From positions 6,709 to 51,319 of the forward strand of contig WVZO01000336.1 in the NCBI GenBank assembly GCA_011772425.1: a stretch of DNA of 44,611 nucleotides, written 5' to 3'. The notes under the pieces were generated by a model, which was not told where the DNA came from, searched no databases, and worked only from the letters and a program-made list of their open reading frames with translations. The position numbers were made by a program, and so were the translations under genes. Shown one piece after another: positions 25,401-33,527 of this stretch. Numbering within the stretch: position 1 is the first letter of the stretch; each line of letters starts with the position of its first letter. This DNA comes from Candidatus Aminicenantota bacterium. Lineage in GTDB: Bacteria; Acidobacteriota; Aminicenantia; UBA2199.

Positions 25401-26618
25401 CTAACGGGCAATATTGTAAACCATCAGGGTTTCTCCATGTCTAATATACAAACGTCCGTTTTTGATGACAGGATGGGCCCAATGGGGACCGGAGCCTTTG
25501 TTTATCTTAAACGAACTCACCACGTCAAATTTCTCAGGATTGGGTTTTACCAGGGCAACATACCCTTTCTCACTGTAGCAATAAAGCATTCCATCTGAGA
25601 AGATGATATTACCTTTATTCCCGATTGCTTTTGCAGTAAATTGAACGTCTCCGGTTTTCCAGTCTAAACAATGCCAGCCTCTATTTTTATGCCCGGAACC
25701 ATAGATATAACCACCAGTTAGAATCACGGCTCCCATCTGGCTGTCAAGTTTTTTTTGCGTCCATACCAGGTCCATTTTTTCCCCATCCGGGGAAAGTTTG
25801 AACATCTGGCCGCCGGTACCGTAACCGCTTACGGTGTAGACATACCCATCATGGTATAATGGTGTGTTGGGGTTGATATCATGCTTGGTGATATGCGGAT
25901 AACGCCATAGATACTCGCCTGTATCCGCATCAAGCCCCACCACGGATTCACCGGTCATGGTTAAAAGCAGCCGCAAATTACCATGTTTAACGATACAGGG
26001 GGAACAATAGGCGGATTTCTCACCATTCCCTTTAATTTTCCAGACGGTTTTCCCGGTCTGTCTATCTAATGCAGCAATCATTACATCCTTCCCACCGGGC
26101 GTACAAAAAACTCGGTCACCATCTACAAGAACTGATTCTGTCATTCCCCATCTAAGATTCCTGGCCTTAAAATCCCGGATCAGATAAACATACCATCTTT
26201 TTATCCCGTTGGTATAGAAACAAACAAGCAGACCCTCTGCACTCATCAGGTAAATCCTGTTACCCACTACTGTAGGAGTGGTACGGGCCCCGTCATGACC
26301 GTCATCCCACTCCGGGCCATAGGAAGATTTCCAGAGCAACGTGCCATTCATATCAAGAGCGAAAAGCCAGCCTCTACCTGCAATCAGACCGGTAACATAA
26401 ACTCGATTGGCAGTAACGGCGGCAGAAGAATGACCTTCTCCAAGTCCGTTAACAGTCCACAAGAGTTTTGGTCCCACAGCCGGCCACTTTTTTAAAAGTG
26501 TTTGATTTGGATAGACTCCGTCTCGATTCGGACCTCGCCACTGTGAATCGATCTGTCCAAATGAAAGTAAAACATGAACACCAATGATTAACCAAACCGC
26601 TGCAAAAATATTTTTCAT
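25401..26618 (-). CDS. PQQ-like beta-propeller protein, duplicate B
   Basis: Length 405 residues, the same as duplicate A. It has a signal peptide (MKNIFAAVWLIIGVHVLLSFGQ), then SQWRGPNRDGVYPNQ and the same blade order. Most residues are shared with A, and differences are scattered (WDDGHDGARTT for WDGSHPGARTT, YTNGIKRWYV for STNGKKRWSV), as expected of a recent tandem duplication still under selection: no stops or frameshifts. It has its own copy of the promoter and a TGAG ribosome site 5-6 bp from the ATG. It is divergent from the clostripain gene. Confidence 0.88.
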   Translation of the reverse strand: MKNIFAAVWLIIGVHVLLSFGQIDSQWRGPNRDGVYPNQTLLKKWPAVGPKLLWTVNGLGEGHSSAAVTANRVYVTGLIAGRGWLFALDMNGTLLWKSSYGPEWDDGHDGARTTPTVVGNRIYLMSAEGLLVCFYTNGIKRWYVYLIRDFKARNLRWGMTESVLVDGDRVFCTPGGKDVMIAALDRQTGKTVWKIKGNGEKSAYCSPCIVKHGNLRLLLTMTGESVVGLDADTGEYLWRYPHITKHDINPNTPLYHDGYVYTVSGYGTGGQMFKLSPDGEKMDLVWTQKKLDSQMGAVILTGGYIYGSGHKNRGWHCLDWKTGDVQFTAKAIGNKGNIIFSDGMLYCYSEKGYVALVKPNPEKFDVVSSFKINKGSGPHWAHPVIKNGRLYIRHGETLMVYNIAR

Positions 26619-26662
26619 TTCATCTCACCACTATTTATTTGATTTCTGACATCTGGAAGTCT

Positions 26663-26692
26663 ATTGTATCATAAGCGCCTGAGGATAAGCAA
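26663..26692 (-). promoter_or_regulatory. Promoter of propeller duplicate B
   Basis: Minus strand TTGCTT (26692-26687), 18-bp spacer, TACAAT (26668-26663), about 40 nt before the start. It is conserved with the duplicate A promoter. The rest of the 300-bp gap holds the dispersed motif at 26701 and no clear promoter for the rightward gene. Confidence 0.65.
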
Positions 26693-26700
26693 TATAATTT

Positions 26701-26734
26701 TAGCCACAAAGGTACACAAAGACACACGAAGAAG
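26701..26734. repeat. Dispersed TAGCCACAAAGG motif, second copy
   Basis: Same motif and same distance from the promoter as at 25111, so the duplicated block reaches at least this far. Confidence 0.6.
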
Positions 26735-26918
26735 AAAAGAATAAAAAAAGCAAAAAAAGGGGGCGGAGCTGCGTCAACGGTTGTTGAAAAGTTTGACGTA
26801 CCCCTGGATCTCTGTCACCTAAAAGTTACATTTATAAACGCGTTTTTTGGCAATTATATTGCTATATTCTAGAAGAAGAACTCTATAGGACTATTTATGC
26901 AAAATGAAGGAATAGAGC

Positions 26919-28226
26919 ATGAACAAAAACCCCAAAAAACAGGTTTTTTTTATGTTAGCACCAATCATGGCCCTGGTTTTTTTGATCGGTTTAATCCCTT
27001 CTTGCTCAAGGGAATCAGTAATACCGGAGTCGGGGATCACGGAACAAGAATATGATATCCCCATTAAAGCCAAAAAATGGGCATTTTTGCTTTATGATGA
27101 TGCTGAATTTAATGGCTATGATCCATTGGAAGATTTTGCAGATGAGGCATGTTCCAATGAATATCTTAATATTCTTGTTCTCCAGGATACGGAAAATTCT
27201 AATCCATATATCTGGTACATCGATGAAGATCATCAAAAACAAAAGCTAAAACAAATGAAGGAAGTCAACATGGGTGATTATCAGACCCTCCGGGATTTCC
27301 TGGATTATGCCAAAAGTAAATGCGCCGCTGAAAGATATATCTTATCGTTTTATGATCACGGTTCAGGTTGGGAAGGGGCATGCCTCGATATTACCAGCGG
27401 CAGTGACCAATTATTAATGGACGAACTCCAGCGGGCCCTAACAGATGCGGGCGGAGTGGATATGGTTTGTTTTTCCGCACCCTGTCTTATGGGCGCCTTG
27501 GAGTCAGTTTATGAACTCAGGAATTGCGCGGAGGTCTATATCGGAAGCGAAGAAACCAGCGGATATATCTGGTGGTGGTACACTGTGGGGGATATTTGTG
27601 AAACGCTGAAGCAAAATCCCGATATTACCAACCTGGAATTGGCAGAGATAATCATCCAATCCATTTACCGGAACAGCTTCAATTGGGAATCATTTTCCAA
27701 TGAAGATATGACCATGAGCGCTGTCCGAACCGATAAAATCGAAAAAGTGATTAACGCTCTCGAAGCTCTCAGCATTGATCTTACCAACCAAATCGACCAG
27801 TCTTATTCACTGGTTAACCCGGTATATCCTAATGTTTGCTCTTTTGGGTCCGGCCGTTTCCTGGATGCTTATGATCTGTTTGAGAAATGTCGCGACAGCA
27901 CAGCAGATGCAGCACTTCAAGGTAAATTGGATCGGGTGATGCAAGCGCTGGCGGATGCTGTGATTGCCGAATGTCACGGCAGTAATATGGAAAATGCTCA
28001 TGGGTTAACGATTTATTTCCCGGATACGTCTAAATATGCGTATAAAACAACTTATGGAAACCCCGGCTACGGGTTGGATTTTTCAGCCCATACGCAGTGG
28101 GATGAATTTTTGGAGGCTTATTTCGCCAGGTCCGGCACCTCTGCGATTCAACAAAAGAAAGATATTCCCGGGCCTTACATACCTGACACGGATGGCTTCT
28201 ACCCCAGGCGGCGTCCTATAAAATAA
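26919..28226 (+). CDS. Clostripain-family (C11) cysteine protease, lipoprotein
   Basis: Length 435 residues; AAGGA lies 7 bp before the ATG. The signal peptide ends in LIPSC, a lipobox with Cys28, so it is exported and lipid-anchored. The caspase-like fold shows WAFLLYDDAEFNG as first strand, YILSFYDHGSGW with catalytic His147, and VCFSAPCLMGALES with catalytic Cys189 (the family usually has DACLMG; Asp is Ser-Ala-Pro here). GSEETSGYIWWW follows, matching the family's acidic GSEE motif. Clostripains cut after Arg or Lys. Its gene is followed by a gap with paired repeats and a convergent gene. It may process secreted proteins of the neighbourhood; no cognate substrate is evident. Confidence 0.9.
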   Translation: MNKNPKKQVFFMLAPIMALVFLIGLIPSCSRESVIPESGITEQEYDIPIKAKKWAFLLYDDAEFNGYDPLEDFADEACSNEYLNILVLQDTENSNPYIWYIDEDHQKQKLKQMKEVNMGDYQTLRDFLDYAKSKCAAERYILSFYDHGSGWEGACLDITSGSDQLLMDELQRALTDAGGVDMVCFSAPCLMGALESVYELRNCAEVYIGSEETSGYIWWWYTVGDICETLKQNPDITNLELAEIIIQSIYRNSFNWESFSNEDMTMSAVRTDKIEKVINALEALSIDLTNQIDQSYSLVNPVYPNVCSFGSGRFLDAYDLFEKCRDSTADAALQGKLDRVMQALADAVIAECHGSNMENAHGLTIYFPDTSKYAYKTTYGNPGYGLDFSAHTQWDEFLEAYFARSGTSAIQQKKDIPGPYIPDTDGFYPRRRPIK

Positions 28227-28466
28227 GGAGAAAAACGAAAAAACGGAACAGGGGAAAAATTCGAAGGAAGTGAAGAAGCGAAGAAGAGAAGAAGGTAAAA
28301 AGATAAGTTTAAGGTTTCCCCAAACATTTGAAACAACAGACCTCTATTTGATTTATATCAATTGAAAAATAGTTCTCTCGACTGGTTGGTTCAGGTAAGG
28401 AAACCTTCAGATGGCGCGTATGCGCCTTCTATGGCTCCTCTCGCCGAGAGGCCGGAGGCAAAGTAA
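28227..28466. other. Convergent intergenic gap with three hairpins
   Basis: AAGGTTTCC (28311) pairs with GGAAACCTT (28399-28407). GGCGC-GTAT-GCGCC sits near 28413-28426 and CCTCTC-GCC-GAGAGG near 28438-28452. They lie between convergent genes and could end transcription from both sides, though no U-tract is clear. Confidence 0.5.
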
Positions 28467-30641
28467 CTAAAAGCGCCAGAGGTAGGAGACTTTAAAGAAG
28501 AAAGCCTGGCGGGTTTCCAGGAACCGCCGGGCAGAAACATATTCTCTTATATCTTCGTCCCAGCGCAGTTTTTCCCGGACCGACCCGTAACCGATGTGAA
28601 CCACCGTGCCGGGGATGTATGTAAAAGAAGCCAGGAAGTCCAAAAACAGCTTTTCCCGGAAAAAATTGTACTCGGCAATACCCCGGAAAAAGAGGTACTT
28701 GTTCACCTGGAAAGTGGTGCGGCTGCGGAGGATGGTGTAATCGTATTCCTTTTGGGAATCGGATTTGCGAAAAAAATCATCATAGCTCAAATCCAGTGAG
28801 GTGTTAAACTTTTCCAGCGGCTGGTATCCCAGGGAAAGGCTTACCCGATTGGACCTGCCGGGGAAGGGGCTGTCGGGATCATAGTAAATACTGCCCCTGT
28901 GTCGGTAGTAAAGATAAACGGACAGGTGTTTGGAAATCTGGCTTTCGGCACGGAACCCGATGCCGCTGGTCTCAAAACGTTCCCCGGCAAAAACTTCATT
29001 CGCCAGCATCAGATCGATGCGGAACATGGAACTGCGGGGCATTTTGACACGAAAAGTAAAAAGGTTGAAGGTCTCCACGAGGCTGCTCTCTTTGTCCAGC
29101 AAATGAAAGCTCCAGTAAAAGGGTTCGATGCGTTGAAAGAATTTGGATTTCGGATAGAAAATGTACATACCGAAAGCGGCCAGCCGGGTCACCCCTTGCC
29201 GCGTCAGGAACCCGGAATCGATACGGAAATGCTGTGAAATATCCTGAAGCCCGACATCAAATAGAACATTCCGGCTGTCGTAGGTATAGCGGAGGCCAAC
29301 GGCGTGGCCTGTGCTGGTGTTGTTCTCTACATCCGCAGGGTCGCGGGATAACGACCCCAGCACGTGGTATTCAGCCACGGCGAACCTGGAGAGCCGTAAA
29401 CGGCCATCGATGCCTGCTACGCGGTTGTACAGGCCAGAAACGTCCTTGCCGGTGTAAAACCCTCCGATGTAGGCATCTTTTTTTAATACATGGCGGAACC
29501 GCAAAATCCCAAAGGTAGGCTGGCCAGTTTCCGCCTCGCCATTACTATCCAGCGGTTCATCTACAGCAACAATAGCAGCCAAACTGTTTTTCCTGTTGAT
29601 CTTACCGGTGAGTTTCAGGCCGAAAACCGGGTCGATGATTTGACGTGTGTGCACAACTGCATAAAGCGGGGCATCTTCGGTGTTACCGGCAAACTTGAAT
29701 TCTTCCAGGCCTTCCAGGAAAAAGGGGCGTTTTTCCGGGTAGTACAGGGCATAGCGGAGGTTAACATCCACCTGGCCCGCATCCGCTTCCACCTGGCTGA
29801 AATCCGGGTTGTAGGCGGCATCCAACACCAGGCTCGGTGTCAATCCCAATTTTCCTGTGAGGCTGAAATTTGTCTGGCGTGTTTCTGCTGACCATTGGCC
29901 TTCCTCGCGGCCCCGGGCCCGGGAATTGGTAAAAGCGGGAAGTAGTTCGGCGATTCGCTTGTACTTCATGTCCCTCACTATAATAGGCTGGAACTGGGAG
30001 AGAAGTGCTCCTTTATCCGGGAAAATTTCCGGGGAACACACATTCTCTGACGTACGAACGATATTTCTTACCAGCCACAAACCCATTTTGACCTCTTTTT
30101 TAACAGGAAAGCGGATACTTTTGAAAGGAATCCTGATTTCCACGGTGTATCCCTCTTTATCTATAGTGCCCTTACTGTACCAGACCATATCCTGGCTGGC
30201 ATCCAGGTCACCGTTTGCATCCAGTATGCCGTCCCCCTGGATGCCCAGGGGGTTCACCAGGAATCCGTAAGCAGACTGCATGTCGCAAAAGGTATCGATG
30301 CACACCGCTGCCCAGTCGTCCTCGCCCATATTGTCCCGCCGGGTCACCGCTCCCTTGATCTGGGATGTATTCTTTTGAAAACAGCGGAAAGCAAAGTAAA
30401 AGTTTTCCCGGTCCGAACAAGCATAGACCATTGTGTTTTCACTGGACGGTTTCCCATAATCGGGTTTGAAACTCATAAATCTCCCAAAACAGGTTGCCGT
30501 TGACCATACTGGATCATCTAATTTCCCGTCGATGCGGGGCGGTGTTTCGGTCAGGGGAAGCTCAATCGGCCCATTCGCCTCAATACCGCATGTCGCAGCA
30601 ATGAAAAATAGAAAAATTATTATGTATGTTCTACATCGCAT
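28467..30641 (-). CDS. DUF5916 protein: CBM9-like domain plus outer-membrane barrel
   Basis: Length 724 residues, with AGGAGG 9 bp before the ATG. It has a signal peptide (IIIFLFFIAATCGIEA). Residues ~25-220 show the CBM9/DOMON-like pattern: PPRIDGKLDDPVW, YACSDRENFYFAFRC, and VEIRIPFKSIRFP. From about 235 the DUF5916 barrel begins: SLVLDAAYNPDFSQVEADAGQVDVN and ALYYPEKRPFFLEG are hallmark strings. The C-terminus alternates hydrophobic and polar residues and ends SYLWRF, the terminal aromatic of outer-membrane barrels. The family is found in Gram-negative bacteria that degrade complex matter; its transport or binding role is not settled. It stands alone, with tandem repeats upstream. Confidence 0.9.
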   Translation of the reverse strand: MRCRTYIIIFLFFIAATCGIEANGPIELPLTETPPRIDGKLDDPVWSTATCFGRFMSFKPDYGKPSSENTMVYACSDRENFYFAFRCFQKNTSQIKGAVTRRDNMGEDDWAAVCIDTFCDMQSAYGFLVNPLGIQGDGILDANGDLDASQDMVWYSKGTIDKEGYTVEIRIPFKSIRFPVKKEVKMGLWLVRNIVRTSENVCSPEIFPDKGALLSQFQPIIVRDMKYKRIAELLPAFTNSRARGREEGQWSAETRQTNFSLTGKLGLTPSLVLDAAYNPDFSQVEADAGQVDVNLRYALYYPEKRPFFLEGLEEFKFAGNTEDAPLYAVVHTRQIIDPVFGLKLTGKINRKNSLAAIVAVDEPLDSNGEAETGQPTFGILRFRHVLKKDAYIGGFYTGKDVSGLYNRVAGIDGRLRLSRFAVAEYHVLGSLSRDPADVENNTSTGHAVGLRYTYDSRNVLFDVGLQDISQHFRIDSGFLTRQGVTRLAAFGMYIFYPKSKFFQRIEPFYWSFHLLDKESSLVETFNLFTFRVKMPRSSMFRIDLMLANEVFAGERFETSGIGFRAESQISKHLSVYLYYRHRGSIYYDPDSPFPGRSNRVSLSLGYQPLEKFNTSLDLSYDDFFRKSDSQKEYDYTILRSRTTFQVNKYLFFRGIAEYNFFREKLFLDFLASFTYIPGTVVHIGYGSVREKLRWDEDIREYVSARRFLETRQAFFFKVSYLWRF

Positions 30642-30773
30642 ATTGGTGTACCTCCTGGTAGTGTATTTACTCTGAGGTAATTAAACGATGGATGCGGCCA
30701 AAAGGTTTACAGGATTTAAAAGATTTTGAAGATTTTAAATTCGTGCCATTTTCTGGCAAAAAATATTTTTTAT

Positions 30774-30830
30774 CACCGCAGAGAGCGCAGAGATCAAAAC
30801 ATCTCTGCGTTCTCCGCGTTCTCTGCGGTG
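30774..30830. repeat. CACCGCAGAGAGCGCAGAGA inverted repeat
   Basis: A left arm of CACCGCAGAGAGCGC type is mirrored by TTCTCTGCGGTG at 30819-30830 with a short central loop (CAAAAC). Motifs of this type (CGCAGAGAACGCAGAG) are common in bacterial intergenic DNA. Confidence 0.75.
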
Positions 30831-30891
30831 AATAATAGCCTTTTTGGTTCCGGCTTTGCAGGTTTGTGGACAGACAAAATCTTTACAGATA

Positions 30892-31045
30892 GATGATAGT
30901 ATAGTTATGCCGAGACAATAGTATCGTCTGGTTAAGACAATAGTATTGTCAGGTCGAGACAATAGTATTTACTCGAGGAGACAATAGTATTAACGCAAGG
31001 CGACAATAGTATTAACTCGAGACGACGATAGTATCAACTTCGCTT
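30892..31045. repeat. 22-bp tandem array, 7 units, conserved 11-bp core GACAATAGTAT
   Basis: Units begin at exactly 30892, 30914, 30936, 30958, 30980, 31002 and 31024. The first 11 bp of each unit are conserved (two units have one change), and the second 11 bp vary, with CTCGAG-like pieces in some. The period is two DNA turns and is not a multiple of three. It is not CRISPR: the units are too short and there is no cas gene. Confidence 0.92.
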
Positions 31046-31149
31046 GTTATATATTAACGATTTTAAATACTTTAAATTAGAAAAAGGACCCAGTCAAGTA
31101 TCTCCATAATTCGCCGTTTTTGACGGTAAAATGTGGCAGGTGCACAGCC

Positions 31150-31178
31150 TTGAATCCAATTATCAGATCGGTTATAAT
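31150..31178 (+). promoter_or_regulatory. Sigma70-type promoter of the amidase gene
   Basis: TTGAAT (31150-31155), 17-bp spacer, TATAAT (31173-31178). The start would fall near 31185, leaving a short leader that begins right at the AAGGAGG ribosome site (31188-31194). Confidence 0.75.
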
Positions 31179-31202
31179 GCTTCCTTTAAGGAGGAAAGAC
31201 AA

Positions 31203-31709
31203 ATGGAACCTACGATTATAGAAATACCCAGTAAGTATCACAGGCAGCGGACCAAGGACGTGGACCTGATGGTCGTGCATGCCATGGCCGAGTGGGTGAT
31301 GGATGACAAAAGGGTGTATCATCACTGCACCGATTGGTTGAATGTGCTCAAGCTATCCGTGCATGCTTTTTGTTTGCCGGATGGCCGGATCGTGCAAAGC
31401 GTGGACCCGCAGCAGGTGGCGTATCATGCAGCCGAGTTCAACAACACCAGTGTGGGCATGGAATTCATCGTGGCCGGTGGGCACAATTATGACAGTTTTT
31501 TACGCCGCATGGCGGACAGGGAAAATTCGCCGTATACCCAGGCGCAGTACGACGCCGGGGGTTGGTGGTTCCGGCAGCAGGCCAGGTGGTTCGATTTAAC
31601 CTTTGAACAAATCAAAACCCACCGCGACCTGGCCCCGGACCGCAAAAAGGACCCGGGTGACGCCTTCGATTGGGATACTTTTAAAGCGGCATTTGAAGCC
31701 GCGGGATGA
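31203..31709 (+). CDS. N-acetylmuramoyl-L-alanine amidase (Amidase_2 type)
   Basis: Length 168 residues; the start follows AAGGAGG with 8 bp spacing, whereas the longer frame from 31131 lies over the promoter. Zn ligands by family pattern: His26 (LMVVHAM), His140 (KTHRDLAP) and Asp150 (KKDPGDAFDW). SVHAFCLPDGRIVQSVD and SVGMEFIVAG are further Amidase_2 hallmarks. The enzyme cuts the bond between muramic acid and the peptide stem. No signal peptide is visible, so it may work on cytoplasmic fragments (recycling) or leave by another route. The gene stands alone with a strong promoter. Confidence 0.9.
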   Translation: MEPTIIEIPSKYHRQRTKDVDLMVVHAMAEWVMDDKRVYHHCTDWLNVLKLSVHAFCLPDGRIVQSVDPQQVAYHAAEFNNTSVGMEFIVAGGHNYDSFLRRMADRENSPYTQAQYDAGGWWFRQQARWFDLTFEQIKTHRDLAPDRKKDPGDAFDWDTFKAAFEAAG

Positions 31710-31750
31710 TAAATAGCACGTTTAACCCTTTTGCCTGACACCAAAATCAT

Positions 31751-31778
31751 TAGCCACAAAGGCACAAAGACACGAAGG
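31751..31778. repeat. Dispersed TAGCCACAAAGGCACAAAGACACG motif, third copy
   Basis: Same motif as at 25111 and 26701, again in a short intergenic gap just upstream of a gene, and again followed by a GAAG-rich run. Confidence 0.55.
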
Positions 31779-31835
31779 AAGAGAAGAAGGCGAAAAAGGG
31801 GGCAGTCACGAAATCGATATAAAATCCCAAAAACC

Positions 31836-31864
31836 TTGAATTCATTCTTTTCCAATGGTATGAT
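31836..31864 (+). promoter_or_regulatory. Promoter of the arginase-like gene
   Basis: TTGAAT (31836-31841), 17-bp spacer, TATGAT (31859-31864). It is of the same type as the amidase promoter. A short leader of about 12 nt includes AGGAG. Confidence 0.65.
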
Positions 31865-31881
31865 TAAAAAAGGAGAATGGC

Positions 31882-32862
31882 ATGAAAAAAGTATTTTATG
31901 TTTGCATATTGATTCTTTTTTTATACCCGGCATTAATGTGTTCTCACAGCGCCGGTACTGGTGGAGGAGAAATGAACATAATTATCGTGAATAATCCCTA
32001 CTCCGGTTCAAGAAGCGGGCCTGAGCTTTCCAAAGGCCCGGGTATACTTGCAGAAGGCGGTGTGATGGGTATTCTTTCAAAAATGGGATGTAACGTTAAA
32101 AATATCGTCACTGTTAGCTTAACTCCAGAAGAAGAAAAAGATTACGGTGTCTGGCACAGGCTGGGGCTTGCCAATGGACACCTGGGGAAACTCACAGCTA
32201 AGAGTATAAAAGAAGGTTGCTTTGTTATCGGTTTCCTGGCAAACTGCAACTCGTTAATGGGAATGCTGGCAGGGCTGCAGCACTCAGGTCCGGGGAGACG
32301 TCCAATTAAAGTAGGTTTGGTTTGGATAGATGCTCATGGGGATTTCAATACCCCGGAAACAACACTTAGCGGCATGCTTGGTGGAATGCCGGTGGCTGTT
32401 TCCGCAGGTTTATGTTTGACCCGCCTGCGATTGAAATCCGGCCTGGAGCCGGCGCTGCCCGCCAGGTATATTGTCATGGCCGGGGTAAGGGACACAGACC
32501 CCCTTGAACAAGAACTGATCGACCGGTCTGATATAGAGATGATTTCTGTGGACGATATACGAAATCTTTCGAAAAACATTCATAATCAAATGAAGCGCCT
32601 GAGTCAATTGACCGATATCATTTATATCCATATAGATATGGATGTCCTTGATCCCAAAGAAGTATCGGGTCATGGACTCACGGTTCCCGGCGGCCCTACC
32701 AGCAAAGAACTGGCTGCTGCGTTAACCGTGATGTTCAAATACCCGAAAGCGGCCGCATTGGGAATTGCCTCATATCCAGCAGGTAAAGATAAGGATAACC
32801 TGTCTTTAAAAGCAGCTTACAACCTGGTACAAGGTGCTATCAAAGGCATAAAAACGAGATAA
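31882..32862 (+). CDS. Arginase-fold protein with lipoprotein signal
   Basis: Length 326 residues. The N-terminus (VFYVCILILFLYPALMC) looks like a lipoprotein signal with Cys20, unusual for this cytoplasmic ureohydrolase family. The Mn-binding set WIDAHGD (Asp150, His152, Asp154) and HIDMDVLDP (Asp252, Asp254) is intact. The first motif, GGDHS in classical members, is replaced by LANCNSLMG (120-127), so the usual first His ligand is absent. GHGLTVPGG and the C-terminal half fit the family. It may bind a different metal set or a different guanidino-type substrate. Alternative: an internal ATG at 31972 (MNIIIVNNPYSG) would give a cytoplasmic protein of 296 residues, but the first start has AGGAG at good spacing. 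Confidence 0.83.
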   Translation: MKKVFYVCILILFLYPALMCSHSAGTGGGEMNIIIVNNPYSGSRSGPELSKGPGILAEGGVMGILSKMGCNVKNIVTVSLTPEEEKDYGVWHRLGLANGHLGKLTAKSIKEGCFVIGFLANCNSLMGMLAGLQHSGPGRRPIKVGLVWIDAHGDFNTPETTLSGMLGGMPVAVSAGLCLTRLRLKSGLEPALPARYIVMAGVRDTDPLEQELIDRSDIEMISVDDIRNLSKNIHNQMKRLSQLTDIIYIHIDMDVLDPKEVSGHGLTVPGGPTSKELAAALTVMFKYPKAAALGIASYPAGKDKDNLSLKAAYNLVQGAIKGIKTR

Positions 32863-32880
32863 TTCTGCCGAAACCTCATT

Positions 32881-32970
32881 TTTATTTTACTTCTTTCTTC
32901 TCCGAGGATAAACCGGATAGGACGATGACGGATATTTGCAAGTAGACAATATCCGCTGCTTCTTCCTCGA
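32881..32970 (-). pseudogene. Decayed copy of the 3' end of the M14 peptidase gene
   Basis: About 90 bp match 35850-35940, the end of the M14 gene, in the same strand, with roughly four-fifths identity by eye. The shared core is CCGGATAGGACGATGACGGA. One base is missing in the copy (GATATTTG against GATAATTTG), so the frame shifts. It begins ~20 bp after the arginase stop and runs directly into the 21-bp array. Confidence 0.7.
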
Positions 32971-32975
32971 TACTG

Positions 32976-33080
32976 AGGTTCAAAACCTCATCGATGCAGT
33001 TCGGGACCTCTTGAATGCGGTTCCAAACCTCATCGATCCGGTTCAAAACCTCTTGAATGCGGTTTAGAACCTCAAGAATG
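32976..33080. repeat. 21-bp tandem array, 5 units (GGTTC.AAACCTC)
   Basis: Units begin at 32976, 32997, 33018, 33039 and 33060. Each has GGTTC..AACCTC, and the tail alternates ATCGATG/TTGAATG. On the minus strand the unit reads as a heptad (I-Q/D-E-V-L-N-R) in frame with the M14 remnant, but there is no start codon. Confidence 0.9.
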
Positions 33081-33130
33081 GAATATCATTTATTTGACTG
33101 TCCCCTTCCCAATCATTTTTATGATCGAAT

Positions 33131-33193
33131 TCTATCTTAACATAGACGATCTCTATTCTGACATAGACAATGTTTATCCCGACCTGGACATGA
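33131..33193. repeat. 21-bp tandem array, 3 units (TCTATxxxxACATAGACxAT)
   Basis: Units at 33131, 33152 and 33173, the last one diverged. On the plus strand a short frame from the ATG at 33121 runs through it (NIDDLYSDIDNVYPDLD) to a stop near 33229; it has no ribosome site, so it is not called a gene. Confidence 0.7.
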
Positions 33194-33367
33194 TAAGGTT
33201 AACCGGTCGTTCCGGCTTGCCCGGCTTGTGAACAGGCAAGGAGAGTTAAAATTGCATGTTTTTTACCTTCGACGGCAAAATTCATCTAATTTCATGAGTT
33301 TTTTTGAGACGTTGGCAAAATTTATGCAAAATTGCATAAAATTTGTCATCGAAAAGGATTTTTTTCT

Positions 33368-33527
33368 CCATGGATGGGATTATTTTTGCATCAGTGCAAA
33401 TTTTTTTGCATCGATGGAATTTTTTTTGCAATGGAAGGATTTAAACTGCACGGCTGCGATTATTTTCGTATCGGAAGAGTTTTAGCTGCATTCGAGTGGA
33501 TATTTTTGCAATCCATGGAATTAAAAG
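33368..33527. repeat. 20-bp tandem array, about 8 units (GCATCxxTGGAATTTTTTTT)
   Basis: GCA or a one-base variant recurs at 33368, 33388, 33408, 33428, 33448, 33468, 33488 and 33508. The first half of each unit is TGCA/TGGA-rich, the second half T-rich. Looser copies continue upstream to about 33250. Confidence 0.85.

Noticed and set aside
12302..26618. True PQQ-dependent dehydrogenases
   Set aside because: The propellers have the FRG start and the DGxxYAxxxxTGxxxW blades of BamB-like folds, but I see no catalytic set of a quinoprotein dehydrogenase and no pqq genes nearby.
30892..31045. Possible CRISPR array (constant core with variable spacer)
   Set aside because: Units are only 22 bp with an 11-bp core, and no cas genes are in the window. 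It is a degenerate minisatellite.
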